From: CAZTVF01 sp964616985
Lineage (GTDB): Bacteria > Planctomycetota > Phycisphaerae > SM23-33
Assembly (NCBI GenBank): GCA_964616985.1
Contig: CAZTVF010000076.1
Location: 1 to 26,481, forward strand
Direction of reading: 5' to 3'
DNA length: 26,481 bases
The notes under the pieces were generated by a model, which made no database searches, was not told the DNA's origin, and was given only the letters and a program-made list of their open reading frames with translations. Of the stretch, positions 1 to 7,850 are shown one piece after another; position 1 is the first letter of the stretch, and each line of letters begins with the position of its first letter. The position numbers and the translations under genes are program-made.

Positions 1-1616
1 GCGAAGATGATCTGGACGCGCCGGTCGGTGTTGCTCAGCAGCTTGGCCAGGCGGGCCGCGTCGGAGAAGATCAGGTTGGCCCGCTTGTACGTCGCGAAGC
101 GGCGAGCGAAGCCGATCGTGATCGCCTCGGGGTCCAGCACCTCTTCGGCCGCGGCGATCTCGCTGGCGCCAGCGCCGCGCTTGGAAAGCTGCTGGTGCAG
201 CCGGCGGCGGCAGAAGGCCACCAGCCGCTCACGGCGGCGCTCATGCGTACGCCACAGTTCGGTGTCGGGGATCTGCTCGATCGCCCGCCACACGCCGGTC
301 TCGTTGGCCTTTTCGGTCCAGCCGGTGCCCAGGTAGCGGTCGTAGAGATCGGCCATGTCATGGCTGAGCCACGTCCGAGTGTGGACGCCGTTGGTGATGG
401 CGGTGATGGGGCTTTCGTTGGTGGGGATGCCCGGCCAGACGCCGGTCCAGAGCTTGCGGCTGACGGCGCCGTGAAGCTTGGACACGCCGTTGCGATAGCT
501 GCTCAGTCGCAGGGCGAGCACGGTGAGGCTCATGGGCTCGTCCTTGTTGCCGGGCTCCTGGCGGCCCATGGCGAGGAAGCCGTCGCGGTTGAGGCCCAGT
601 TGGCCCCAGTAGTGGCTGAAGTACTTGTCGATGAGCCACGGTTCGAAGGCGTCGTTGCCGGCCGGCACGGGGGTGTGCGTGGTGAACACGCTGGAGGCGG
701 CCACCACCTCGCGGGCCTGGTCGAAGGAAACGCCGTGCTCGGCCATGATCAGGCGGATTCGCTCCAGCCCCAGGAAGGCAGAGTGGCCTTCGTTCATGTG
801 GAATGCCTTGGGCGCGATGCCCAGGGCCTTGAGCATACGGACACCGCCGATGCCCAGGACGATCTCCTGGCGGATTCGCATCTCCTGGTCGCCGCCGTAC
901 AGCTGCGCGGTGATGTGGCGATCCTCGGGCGAATTCTCGGCAACATTAGTGTCCAGCAGGTAAACGCTGACGCGGCCGACGCGAACGCGCCAGATCTGGG
1001 CGCGCAAGGCGCGGTCGGGCATGTCGATCTGGATCATCAAGGGCGAGGAGTCGCTAGCGCGGATGAGTTCCAGCGGCATGATGTGGAAATCGTTGCGGGG
1101 GAACAGTTCCAGCTGCCAGCCGTCGGCATTGAGGCGCTGGCGGAAGTAGCCCTGCTGGTAGAGCAGGCCCACGCCCACCAAGGGCACGTCCATGTCCGAG
1201 GCGCTCTTGATGTGGTCGCCGGCCAGGATGCCCAGGCCGCCGGAGTAGACAGGCAGGCACTCGCTGATGCCGTATTCGGCGCAGAAGTAGGCCACCTGAG
1301 GCTCGCGATCGCCGCCGTAGGTCTTGCCCCACCAGCCGCGCCGCTTGGTGTATTCCTGCAGATTCTGGTCCACGCGGTGGAGGTGGGCGAGGAAGCCCTC
1401 GTCGGCGGCCACTTCCATCAGCCGCTCCTGGTTGATCCGCCCCAGCAGCGCCACCGGGTTGTGATAGCACTCTTCCCAGCCATCGGGGTCCAGCCGCCGG
1501 AAGAGGTCCTGGGCTTCGCCATTCCAGGACCACCAGAGGTTGTGTGCCAGGCTGAGCAGGGGCGCAAGGTCCGAGGGGAGGGAGGGTTCGATGGTAAAGG
1601 TTCTAAGCGGTCGCAT
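1..1616 (-). CDS. glgP: alpha-glucan (glycogen/maltodextrin) phosphorylase, N-terminal part, cut by window edge
   Basis: The enzyme phosphorolyses alpha-1,4-glucans to glucose 1-phosphate (GT35, PLP-dependent, cytoplasmic). About 538 codons are visible and the reading frame is open to base 1, so the C-terminal part with the PLP lysine lies outside; family members of this type are about 700-850 residues. The start is ATG at 1616 (MRPLRTFTIEP), with AGGAAG just upstream. Residues ~1-100 look like the N-terminal DUF3417 region of Thermotoga-type AgpA enzymes (NLWWSWN, RRLDPDGW). Then come AYFCAEYGISE and YSGGLGILAGDH (~108-128), HMNEGHSAF (~270), TTHTPVPAGND (~315), TNGVHTRTWL (~405) and FARRFATYKRANL (~502), all family signatures. 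The protein is cleanly collinear with no frameshift. It is divergent from the secreted protein gene at 1999. Confidence 0.95.
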   Translation of the reverse strand, partial: MRPLRTFTIEPSLPSDLAPLLSLAHNLWWSWNGEAQDLFRRLDPDGWEECYHNPVALLGRINQERLMEVAADEGFLAHLHRVDQNLQEYTKRRGWWGKTYGGDREPQVAYFCAEYGISECLPVYSGGLGILAGDHIKSASDMDVPLVGVGLLYQQGYFRQRLNADGWQLELFPRNDFHIMPLELIRASDSSPLMIQIDMPDRALRAQIWRVRVGRVSVYLLDTNVAENSPEDRHITAQLYGGDQEMRIRQEIVLGIGGVRMLKALGIAPKAFHMNEGHSAFLGLERIRLIMAEHGVSFDQAREVVAASSVFTTHTPVPAGNDAFEPWLIDKYFSHYWGQLGLNRDGFLAMGRQEPGNKDEPMSLTVLALRLSSYRNGVSKLHGAVSRKLWTGVWPGIPTNESPITAITNGVHTRTWLSHDMADLYDRYLGTGWTEKANETGVWRAIEQIPDTELWRTHERRRERLVAFCRRRLHQQLSKRGAGASEIAAAEEVLDPEAITIGFARRFATYKRANLIFSDAARLAKLLSNTDRRVQIIF

Positions 1617-1893
1617 ACACTTCCTGTCTTTATCCAGGGGTTCAGGGCAAGCCGCCCCGCACAGCTACAGCCGCTGCGGGAATAGATGCGGCGGTATCGC
1701 CGTAGACTACATCGGCATAATACGGGTACGTCTTGCAGCAGTTCGCGCACGTATAATGATACGAATCAGAGAAACTGCCGATTAAGAAATGGTAGGCGTC
1801 ATGAGAAGGAACATAAAGAAGATGAGGATCGCCGCTCGCTCGCGCGTCGTCCGCTCCAAGCCGAGGCGCGCGGGGTCCCCGCACCGACAGCAG

Positions 1894-1922
1894 TTGAGGT
1901 GCAGCGAGGGCGATTGTATCAT
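1894..1922 (+). promoter_or_regulatory. candidate sigma70-type promoter for the gene at 1999
   Basis: TTGAGG (1894-1899) and TATCAT (1917-1922) are separated by exactly 17 bp. This would put the transcript start near 1929 and give a leader of about 70 nt that includes the dyad at 1960-1980. The assignment rests on spacing and consensus match only. Confidence 0.45.
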
Positions 1923-1959
1923 AGGGAATCCGTGCGGGCCGCAGAGCGAGCGCGCGGAG

Positions 1960-1980
1960 GTCCTGCCGGACCGGCAGGAC
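1960..1980. repeat. 21-bp near-perfect palindrome in the 5' leader of the gene at 1999
   Basis: The arms GTCCTGCCGG and CCGGCAGGAC are perfectly complementary around a single central A. The dyad ends 18 bp before the ATG at 1999 and just before the putative ribosome site GCGAGGT. It could be an operator or an RNA hairpin affecting translation. Such GC-rich palindromes recur elsewhere in the window. Confidence 0.75.
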
Positions 1981-1998
1981 TGAGCGGCGAGGTATGCC

Positions 1999-3615
1999 AT
2001 GAATCCAAAGATTCTTTCGATTGCCTTGGCCATGGCTGTGACCGCGGCGATGGCTGCCCGGGCGCAGGGACAGGTCGGCCAGATTCAGGGTGGCAACAAG
2101 CTGGACACGACGATGAGGGTCGTCGGCGACGGCATGACCGGCGGCGGCGCCAACAACTCGATCAACAGCCAGTTGTTCATCACCGGCCAGACCAGCGGCC
2201 TCAGTTCGTTCCATGGCACGCTGCCTTACACGCCCTCCAACCAGTTGCAGATGAACCTGCCGTCGGCGTCGTTGAGCAATTTTCAGCGCCAGTCGGTGGG
2301 CCTCAAGGACGTGCTGAGCGGCTCGACATATGCCCCCGCGCCTTACTTCGACCCCTCCAAGACGGTGGTGAACGCCGGCGGCATCGCAGCGAGGCTCAAC
2401 CTGCCCGGGACCAACGTGCCCGCCTCCACGCGGATCGACACCTCGATCGCCAGCAAACAGTACATTGACGCCACCGCGCAGTATCAGTCGGTGCTGCCCA
2501 ACCCGGGCGGGCGGACGTTGTCGGTTCCGCTGCAATCACCGCCGCCGTCCTATCTGAAGCCCGAGAACGCCACCCCAACGAACACGAACCTCGGCCCTGC
2601 GGCCCCGGACACCACGGCGGCGACCCAGCCGCCTCCGGGCATCTCGGCCAAGCCGGCGCCGGGTGTGCTGCTGGGGCTGCTGCGGGCCAAGGATCGCGAC
2701 AAGCTGGGGCAGGAACTGGCCCAGTTGGAGCAGCGGGATCTGCCGCTCGATGCCTCCGTCAAGGCCAACCTCGATCCGACGCTGATGAAGGACCCCAACT
2801 TCAGTCCGCTGGTCAAGGAGCCGAACGCCCTGCGGCTGGGCGTGGACGAGCGGCTGCGGTCGATCGCGCCGTCGGCGACCCCGGGCATGCAGACCAACCA
2901 GGACGTGTTCCTGGACGTGCTGCAGCGCCTCAGCGAGCGGCGGGAGAAGGGTAACGTCCGGATCAAGCCCGGCGGCGGCAAGATCGAAGAGGACGAGCCC
3001 GGCAGCCGGCCGGCCCGCCGCAATCGCGTTGAACTGTCCAAGGACAGCCAGGTCATCATCCACAACCTCGAAGGCACCGGCAACGACGCCGTCAACCGCG
3101 CCCTGGCCGACGCCCAGGCGAGGCTGCTGGAGGGCAAGTACTACGAGGCCGTCGACCTGTACCAGATCGTCGTGACCTACAGCCCCCAGAACCCGCTGCC
3201 GCGGCTAGGGCTGTCGCTGGCGTACTTCGGCGCGGGCGAGCCCGTCAGTGCCGCCATCGAAATCCGCAAGGCCATCGAGACCTTCCCGCCGATCATGGAG
3301 ACGCGGCTGGACATCCCGAACATGGTGCCGATGAAGGATTTCACGCCCCAGCGGACGGCCCTGGAACGCAAGCTGACCGAGTTCAAGTACGAGAAGAACG
3401 ACCCGCTGCTGCTGTTCCTGGCGTGCTACCTCGACTACAACGCCGGCAGCGCCGAACAGGCCATGCGATATGCCCGCGCGATCCAGGCCGAGGCGCCGCA
3501 GGAGGACAAGCTCCTGCAGGCCTACGCCAAGTTCGTGCTCACCGGCGAGCGGCCGCAGGCAGCCACCACCTTCCCCAGCCTCATGAACTCCGCCACCACC
3601 GCCCCGGCGGAATGA
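1999..3615 (+). CDS. secreted protein of unknown function with C-terminal TPR-like helices
   Basis: This 538-residue protein starts at ATG 1999 with GCGAGGT upstream. Residues 1-22 form a Sec signal peptide (MNPKILSIALAMAVTAAMAARAQ), so it is exported. Residues ~23-130 are Gly/Asn/Ser-rich (GGGANNSINSQLFITGQTSG) and ~180-230 are Pro/Thr-rich and probably disordered. A charged helical part (~230-345) follows. From about residue 355 on there are TPR-like helical pairs (ALADAQARLLEGKYYEAVDLYQIVV, LRLGLSLAYFGAGEPVSAAIEIRKAIETFP, then LLFLACYLDYNAGSAEQAMRYARAIQ). TPR repeats usually mediate protein contacts; the actual role is unknown. No catalytic motif is seen. The gene has its own likely promoter and a terminator at 3650, so it appears monocistronic. 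Confidence 0.85.
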   Translation: MNPKILSIALAMAVTAAMAARAQGQVGQIQGGNKLDTTMRVVGDGMTGGGANNSINSQLFITGQTSGLSSFHGTLPYTPSNQLQMNLPSASLSNFQRQSVGLKDVLSGSTYAPAPYFDPSKTVVNAGGIAARLNLPGTNVPASTRIDTSIASKQYIDATAQYQSVLPNPGGRTLSVPLQSPPPSYLKPENATPTNTNLGPAAPDTTAATQPPPGISAKPAPGVLLGLLRAKDRDKLGQELAQLEQRDLPLDASVKANLDPTLMKDPNFSPLVKEPNALRLGVDERLRSIAPSATPGMQTNQDVFLDVLQRLSERREKGNVRIKPGGGKIEEDEPGSRPARRNRVELSKDSQVIIHNLEGTGNDAVNRALADAQARLLEGKYYEAVDLYQIVVTYSPQNPLPRLGLSLAYFGAGEPVSAAIEIRKAIETFPPIMETRLDIPNMVPMKDFTPQRTALERKLTEFKYEKNDPLLLFLACYLDYNAGSAEQAMRYARAIQAEAPQEDKLLQAYAKFVLTGERPQAATTFPSLMNSATTAPAE

Positions 3616-3649
3616 CGCGGCAACGCGGTTCGTGGCACGGTTATTCGTG

Positions 3650-3678
3650 GCAGGGGCGTCTCGCCCCTGCTGTTTTTT
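3650..3678 (+). terminator. rho-independent terminator of the gene at 1999
   Basis: A perfect 9-bp stem (GCAGGGGCG / CGCCCCTGC) with loop TCT spans 3650-3670. It is followed by TG and six T residues (3673-3678). It lies 35 bp after the stop codon at 3615. Confidence 0.8.
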
Positions 3679-3693
3679 CTACACCGCCATGAC

Positions 3694-3873
3694 CGTGCTA
3701 CGCAAATGCGACTGGTCCCTCCGCAAGGACAGGGCCATCGCATTCTTTGTTTCGTAACATGCGCGTCTCGCAAGACCGGCTCGGTCCTGCTGACTCTAGG
3801 AGTTTCCACGGGCGAGACGCCCGTGGGGCGCACGGCCGAGACGGCCGTGCTACGAGAATGCGACGGCCCTCCG
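3694..3873. repeat. direct repeat pair plus two 21-nt hairpins
   Basis: Copy 1 (3694-3723) and copy 2 (3846-3873) share CGTGCTACG, AATGCGAC and CCCTCCG with a few substitutions and a 2-bp indel. Between them are two perfect hairpins: arms CCACGGGCG / CGCCCGTGG (3806-3826) and GCACGGCCG / CGGCCGTGC (3830-3850), both with loop AGA. This is a noncoding mosaic repeat, not a gene. Confidence 0.7.
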
Positions 3874-3973
3874 TCGCAACGACCAGCGTCTTGCATCCTG
3901 CGCCCTGATGTCTAGAATATCGGCCTTTTGGTCGCCGGTGCATGCAGTGCCGGCGACGGAAAGGCAGTACATC

Positions 3974-5029
3974 ATGGCTGGGAAATTGCGTGCGGCGGTG
4001 ATCGGGTGCGGGGTGATCGGGCCCGCCCATGTCGAGAGCTATCAGCGGCTGGCGGACGTGGAGGTGGCCTGGGCGTGCGACATCGTGCCGGCCAAGGCCG
4101 AGGCGATGGCCCGCAAGTACGGCATCGCCCGCACCACGGCCGACTATCGCGAGGTGCTGGCCGACAAGTCCGTCGACTGCATCTCCGTCTGCACCGATCA
4201 CGCCTCGCATGCGCCCATCAGCGCCGACGCCCTCAATGCCGGCAAGCACGTGCTGTGCGAGAAGGCCCTGGCCGCCAACGAGGCGGGCCTGGAGCAGATG
4301 TTCGCCGCCCATCGCCGCAACAGCGGCCTGGTGTTCTCGGGCATCTTCCAGCATCGTTTCGACCGCGTGCACCAGTATCTCAAGCGCCTCGTGGACGAGG
4401 GCGTGATGGGGCAGTTGCTGACGGCCGGCGTGCAGATGCGCTGCCTCCGCACCAACGCCTACTACCAGGGCGACAACTGGCGCGGCACGTGGGATAAGGA
4501 AGGCGGGGCGGTGCTGATCAACCAGGCTATCCACTTCATCGACGCGCTGGTGTGGATCACGGGCGGCGTGGAGTCGCTCTGCGGCGCGCACCGCAACCTG
4601 ACGCACGGCGACGTGATCGAGACCGAGGACACGGCGGTGGCCACGCTGGCCTTCCGAAACGGGGCGTTAGGCTCCATCGAGGCGACGTGCTCCAGCCACC
4701 TCAACTGGGAGCCGACGCTGTCGATCCACGGGTCCAAGGGCTCGATCGACCTGCGCCACGGCGAGGCGATCAAGGCCATCTTCGACGACCCCGCCGTCGA
4801 GGCGAAGGTGCGAAAGGATCTCGCCGACTGCCGGGACAGCAAGGTGATCGAGTCGGTGAAGAGCTACTACGGCCCCAGCCATCCGACGCAACTGGCCGAC
4901 TTCGTCGACGCCATCCGCGACAACCGCCCGCCCTTCGTCTCCGCCGCCTCCGCCCGCCACACCGTCGAGGTCGTGCTGGGCATCTACCGCTCGCACTCTC
5001 AAGGACGCTGGGTCAAGCTCGCCAACTGA
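3974..5029 (+). CDS. Gfo/Idh/MocA family NAD(P)-dependent oxidoreductase
   Basis: This 351-residue soluble protein is a sugar or inositol-type dehydrogenase. The N-terminal Rossmann fold has GCGVIG (residues 11-16), an acidic D36 at the end of beta-2 that suggests NAD preference, and the family EKx motif (E96-K97 in CEKALA). The C-terminal half has GGAVLINQAIHFIDALVWITG, the usual GxHxxD catalytic segment. I chose ATG 3974 because the Rossmann strand begins at once and GGAAAGG lies 9 bp upstream. An in-frame ATG at 3908 would add 22 residues (MSRISAFWSP...) with no family match. The substrate cannot be read from the sequence; planctomycetes carry many paralogues. A WbpB-like role in the UDP-sugar pathway at 21-24 kb is possible but unsupported by position. 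It converges on the transporter gene ending at 5045. Confidence 0.92.
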   Translation: MAGKLRAAVIGCGVIGPAHVESYQRLADVEVAWACDIVPAKAEAMARKYGIARTTADYREVLADKSVDCISVCTDHASHAPISADALNAGKHVLCEKALAANEAGLEQMFAAHRRNSGLVFSGIFQHRFDRVHQYLKRLVDEGVMGQLLTAGVQMRCLRTNAYYQGDNWRGTWDKEGGAVLINQAIHFIDALVWITGGVESLCGAHRNLTHGDVIETEDTAVATLAFRNGALGSIEATCSSHLNWEPTLSIHGSKGSIDLRHGEAIKAIFDDPAVEAKVRKDLADCRDSKVIESVKSYYGPSHPTQLADFVDAIRDNRPPFVSAASARHTVEVVLGIYRSHSQGRWVKLAN

Positions 5030-5044
5030 CGCCGCCGCCGACGA

Positions 5045-6022
5045 TCACACGCTGGCGATGATGACGGTGGCGATGCCCAGGCCGACGCTGAGCAGCCAGC
5101 CGGGCGACATCTTCTCGCCGAACAGCAGGACCGAGCCGACGGACGTGGCGACGATCGAGGAGACGCCCGCGACGGGAAACAAGGCCGCCGCATGTCCGGC
5201 CGAATAGATCGTCAGGGTGATCATGCCCGCGATGGTGCCGCACCCGGCCAGCACGCCCAGGCCAATGACGCTGCGGCTAGGGGCGGCGGGCGCCTTGGAC
5301 GCAGCCAGCTCAATCACGATGCCGATCTCGATGAACAGGTACAGCAGGAACAAGTAAGCGTATCGGAACTCGTCCATGTAACTGGCCGCGGCGTGGGTGG
5401 GCGCGGTCCCCGCGTCGGGCAGGACGCGGGTGCTGAGTTCCTTGACCGCGATGCTGGCGATGGCATTGGTCACCAGGATGGCCATCAGCAATGCCCCGTA
5501 CAGCAGCGACTCGCGCAGCGTGCGGTGCAGGTGGCGGTCGGTCTGGGGCGCCGCCTCGCGCGAGACCTTCACCCCGCCGCGGAGGCGGTGGACGATCCAG
5601 TCGGCGAAGGCGGCCGAGAGCACCGAGGCGGTGGCGGTGCCGATGGCGAGGCAGTGCTTGAGTTCCAGCGTCTCCCCGAAGGCGACCGAGGCATAGACGA
5701 TGACGGGGATGAACCCCAGCATCAGCGCGCACCACATGGGCGACAGCGGCCCGTGCTTCAGGGCCGACTGCATCAGCTTGAGCAGCAGGTACTGCGAGAA
5801 GCCCGCCAGCATCGCCAGGCCCACCACGCGAAGAGGCAGTTGCCCCCACTGCGACAGCGACTGGGAGCCGAAAACGGCCATGCCCATCGCGCAGGCGATC
5901 AGGAGGATGTGGGTAGGCGTGACGCGGCGGGGCGCCCCGACGCGGTAGGAGATGGCCATCACCGAAAAGCTTACGCCGGAGGCGACGGCCAGGCAGGGCA
6001 TCCACTGCGGGTCAATCTGCAC
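5045..6022 (-). CDS. EamA/DMT-like polytopic membrane transporter
   Basis: This 325-residue inner-membrane protein has about ten hydrophobic segments, in two halves joined by a polar loop (~residues 168-190, RLRGGVKVSREAAPQTDRHLHRTLRES). That layout matches drug/metabolite exporters of the EamA type. Its C-terminal repeat (GLGVLAGCGTIAGMITLTIYSAGHAAALFPVAGVSSIVATSVGSVLLFGEKMSPGWLLSVGLGIATVIIAS, here described not as a motif but as the last two to three helices) resembles the EamA end with a conserved FGE before the final helix. The start is GTG at 6022 (MQIDPQWM) with AGGAG 6 bp upstream. It lies 13 bp after tspO on the same strand, so the two are probably cotranscribed. Substrate unknown. 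Confidence 0.75.
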   Translation of the reverse strand: MQIDPQWMPCLAVASGVSFSVMAISYRVGAPRRVTPTHILLIACAMGMAVFGSQSLSQWGQLPLRVVGLAMLAGFSQYLLLKLMQSALKHGPLSPMWCALMLGFIPVIVYASVAFGETLELKHCLAIGTATASVLSAAFADWIVHRLRGGVKVSREAAPQTDRHLHRTLRESLLYGALLMAILVTNAIASIAVKELSTRVLPDAGTAPTHAAASYMDEFRYAYLFLLYLFIEIGIVIELAASKAPAAPSRSVIGLGVLAGCGTIAGMITLTIYSAGHAAALFPVAGVSSIVATSVGSVLLFGEKMSPGWLLSVGLGIATVIIASV

Positions 6023-6035
6023 AACAGGCTCCTGG

Positions 6036-6533
6036 TCAGCGGTTCATCCACACGATGCCGGCGTTCAAGGCGACTGCAAACGACACCCACAGCAGGTAGG
6101 GCGTCAGCAGCAGCGTCGCCGCCTGCGAAATAGTTCTAAACCGCAACCACGTGATCAGTGTCGCGATCCACAGAAAACAGATGTCCAGCAGGCCGGCCAC
6201 GGGGTCGCGGCGGCCGAAGAAGAGGTAGGGCCACAGGCCGTTGAGCAGCAACTGGATCACGAACGCGGCGAGGGCCAGCCTCACCTCCTGTCGGCGGGTG
6301 TCCAGCCGCAGCACCAGGAACGCGGCGATGCCGATCATCGTGTATAGCGTTACCCACACCACGCTGAAGACCCAGCCCGGCGGGGTGAAGGAGGGCTTGG
6401 CCAGCGCGGCGTACCACGTCGGCAGGGCCGGCAGCGTGAAGATGGTGCCGATCAGCCCGATCGCCTGGCATGCAACGATGCAGCCCGCGAGCTTCATCAC
6501 CTCGGCCGTCCAGGATGATTCCTGTTCACTCAT
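6036..6533 (-). CDS. tspO: TspO/MBR family tryptophan-rich membrane protein
   Basis: This 165-residue protein has five predicted membrane helices. It shows the family core WYAALAKPSFTPPGWVFSVVW followed by TLYTMIGIAAFLV, then LLLNGLWPYLFFGRRDPVAGLLDI and LLLTPYLLWVSFAVALNAGIVW, all as in bacterial TspO and mitochondrial benzodiazepine-receptor homologues. TspO proteins bind porphyrins or other hydrophobic ligands and are linked to stress and tetrapyrrole control; the role here is unknown. The start is ATG 6533, with no Shine-Dalgarno sequence upstream. It is the first gene of a probable two-gene operon with the transporter at 5045. Confidence 0.95.
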   Translation of the reverse strand: MSEQESSWTAEVMKLAGCIVACQAIGLIGTIFTLPALPTWYAALAKPSFTPPGWVFSVVWVTLYTMIGIAAFLVLRLDTRRQEVRLALAAFVIQLLLNGLWPYLFFGRRDPVAGLLDICFLWIATLITWLRFRTISQAATLLLTPYLLWVSFAVALNAGIVWMNR

Positions 6534-6542
6534 CGGTTGTTT

Positions 6543-6571
6543 AGGGTAACGCCGCCGGGCCTCGGCAACAA
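6543..6571 (-). promoter_or_regulatory. weak promoter candidate directly abutting tspO
   Basis: On the minus strand TTGTTG (6571-6566) and TACCCT (6548-6543) are 17 bp apart. The -10 matches only 3 of 6 consensus bases. A start about 7 bp downstream would leave only 2-3 nt before the ATG at 6533. Confidence 0.25.
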
Positions 6572-6701
6572 CAGCGACTTCATTCTTTATGCGAGAATAT
6601 GAGCAATCGCGCGGTCGCAGGCTGAGCGTGCGCGGGGGCGCACGGCGTTTCCAGTCGCACGTTGAGCTTTACAGAGGCAAATCGCGGAGTTGCTCACAGG
6701 T

Positions 6702-6761
6702 CGGCGCTGTAGAAGGCCCAGGGCGCCACCCGGATTTGACAGCGCCGAACGGCAAGCCGCC
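6702..6761. repeat. decayed inverted repeat related to the 24051-24120 palindrome
   Basis: CGGCGCTGT (6702-6710) pairs with ACAGCGCCG (6739-6747), and the right side continues as AACGGCAAGCCGCC. This matches the right arm of the palindrome at 24096-24120 except for one missing base pair of sequence (ACGGACAAG there, ACGGCAAG here). The left arm has lost its outer part. The rest of 6534-6827 shows only a small GTGCGC/GCGCAC hairpin near 6630 and no gene. Confidence 0.6.
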
Positions 6762-6827
6762 GCCAAAGCCTTACTCCCAGATTCAAGGTGAAGGACCACT
6801 AACGTTGCACCCGTGCCCGCCGCCTCA

Positions 6828-7775
6828 TCACAGCGAGAGCAGGTATTCCTCGCGCTGGCGGAAGTAGGCCGCCGACTTCTGCACCAGCGAGTCCAGCAGG
6901 GCCTTGTCGGGCTTGCCGTACATCGCGGGGTAGGGGTCGCCGCCGGGGCCCAGGGGCTCGGGCGTGACGAAGCGGCCGTCGGTGTTGTAGCCGATCACGT
7001 ACAGGGCCATGATGATCGCGTCGAGATCCATCGCGCCGTCGCCCAGGGCGCAGCGGTTGGAGTCGGCCATGTGAAGGTTCGTCAGTTGGTCGCCCGCGGC
7101 GACCAGGGCCTCGGCGATGTGGCTTTCCTCGGCCTGCATGTGGTAGACGTCGCCATTGATGTGCTGCACGCCGGGATGGTTCACGGCAGCGATGTACTTC
7201 TTGGCGTCGGCGATGGTGTGCACGAAGCTGACTTCGGCGGCGCGAATGGGCTCGATGGCCGCACGTACCTTGTGCTTCACGAAGAGGTCGGCCACGATGC
7301 GGAGCGTCTCGACGCTGCGGTCGAACTCCATGGCGTCGTACGCGCCGGGCCTGCCCACCGCGCCGGGCACGACGAGGATGTAGCTGCCGCCGACGGCCGC
7401 GGTGAACGGCACCTCGCGCTTGAGGTAGTCGATGGCCGCCTGGCGCTGCACGGCGCGGTTGCTGGCCATGTCGTTGTCGGCCGAGAACATGCCGCACACG
7501 CCGCCGACCTTGATATTGTGGTCGCCGAGGATCTTCAGCGTCTCATCGACCTTGTAGCCCAGGTCCGGCCCGTAGTGGTTGCCGTGAAGCTCGATGTAGC
7601 CCACGCCCGCCTTGGCCAGACGCTTGGCCGAGTCGGCGAGGCTCTCCATGCCGAAGCCCCAGTTGCTCCACGACAGGTTCAGCCGCCGCTTGAAACGCTC
7701 GGGGCTCGCCTTCTTGAGGCGGAGGAACTCGGACCTGATCTTCTCGGTCTTCATCTCGTAATTCTGCTGGGTCAT
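6828..7775 (-). CDS. D-tagatose/D-allulose 3-epimerase-like sugar isomerase (xylose isomerase-like TIM barrel)
   Basis: This 315-residue cytoplasmic enzyme belongs to the AP-endonuclease-2 / sugar phosphate isomerase TIM-barrel superfamily. The four metal ligands of ketose 3-epimerases can be placed: E175 (AAIEPIR), D209 with the signature INGDVYHMQAEES, H235 (NLHMADSNR), and E273 (TPEPLG). These suggest C3-epimerisation of a ketohexose or a related ketose, but family members vary in substrate. Start ATG 7775. The gene is divergent from an MFS transporter gene, with a shared regulatory region of 237 bp, so transporter and isomerase probably handle the same sugar. The first ~40 residues (charged, before LNLSWSNWGFG) are an N-terminal extension relative to typical 3-epimerases. 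Confidence 0.85.
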   Translation of the reverse strand: MTQQNYEMKTEKIRSEFLRLKKASPERFKRRLNLSWSNWGFGMESLADSAKRLAKAGVGYIELHGNHYGPDLGYKVDETLKILGDHNIKVGGVCGMFSADNDMASNRAVQRQAAIDYLKREVPFTAAVGGSYILVVPGAVGRPGAYDAMEFDRSVETLRIVADLFVKHKVRAAIEPIRAAEVSFVHTIADAKKYIAAVNHPGVQHINGDVYHMQAEESHIAEALVAAGDQLTNLHMADSNRCALGDGAMDLDAIIMALYVIGYNTDGRFVTPEPLGPGGDPYPAMYGKPDKALLDSLVQKSAAYFRQREEYLLSL

Positions 7776-7850
7776 GGCTCACCTTTATTCGTGGTGCAGG
7801 ACGGTTCCGACAACGGTCGGCGCGGCATACTATCAACCTCACGGTGGAAG

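Larger units (their letters stand above)
1617..1998. other. divergent intergenic region, glgP / secreted TPR-like protein
   Basis: This 382-bp spacer holds no convincing gene. It is visibly richer in A/T than the flanks around 1690-1810. It contains an isolated TATAAT on the + strand (1752-1757) without a good -35 partner at 17 bp, a better-formed promoter at 1894-1922, and a long dyad at 1960-1980 just before the start codon of the gene at 1999. I could not pick a confident promoter for the leftward glgP gene. Confidence 0.6.
3616..3973. other. intergenic region packed with hairpin repeats
   Basis: No gene is supported in these 358 bp. The stretch holds three 21-nt hairpins of identical design (3650-3670, 3806-3826, 3830-3850), a larger imperfect stem-loop at about 3705-3745 (AATGCGAC...GGTCCCT against AGGGCC.TCGCATT), and a direct repeat of about 28-30 bp (3694-3723 and 3846-3873). 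The first hairpin carries a T-run and should act as a terminator. Confidence 0.75.

Noticed and set aside
195..1685. 496-codon open frame on the + strand
   Set aside because: It is antisense to the clear alpha-glucan phosphorylase frame; its composition is that of a GC-rich shadow frame.
1752..1757. Perfect TATAAT on the + strand
   Set aside because: No -35 element at 16-18 bp; the better promoter for the gene at 1999 is 1894-1922.
1789..1983. 64-codon ORF before the secreted TPR-like gene
   Set aside because: Very basic with no ribosome site, it overlaps the likely promoter and dyad of the next gene, and matches no family I know.
3974..5029. Gfo/Idh oxidoreductase as the missing WbpB of the UDP-sugar pathway
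   Set aside because: It is 17 kb away from the dehydrogenase/aminotransferase pair, and such paralogues are abundant in planctomycetes.
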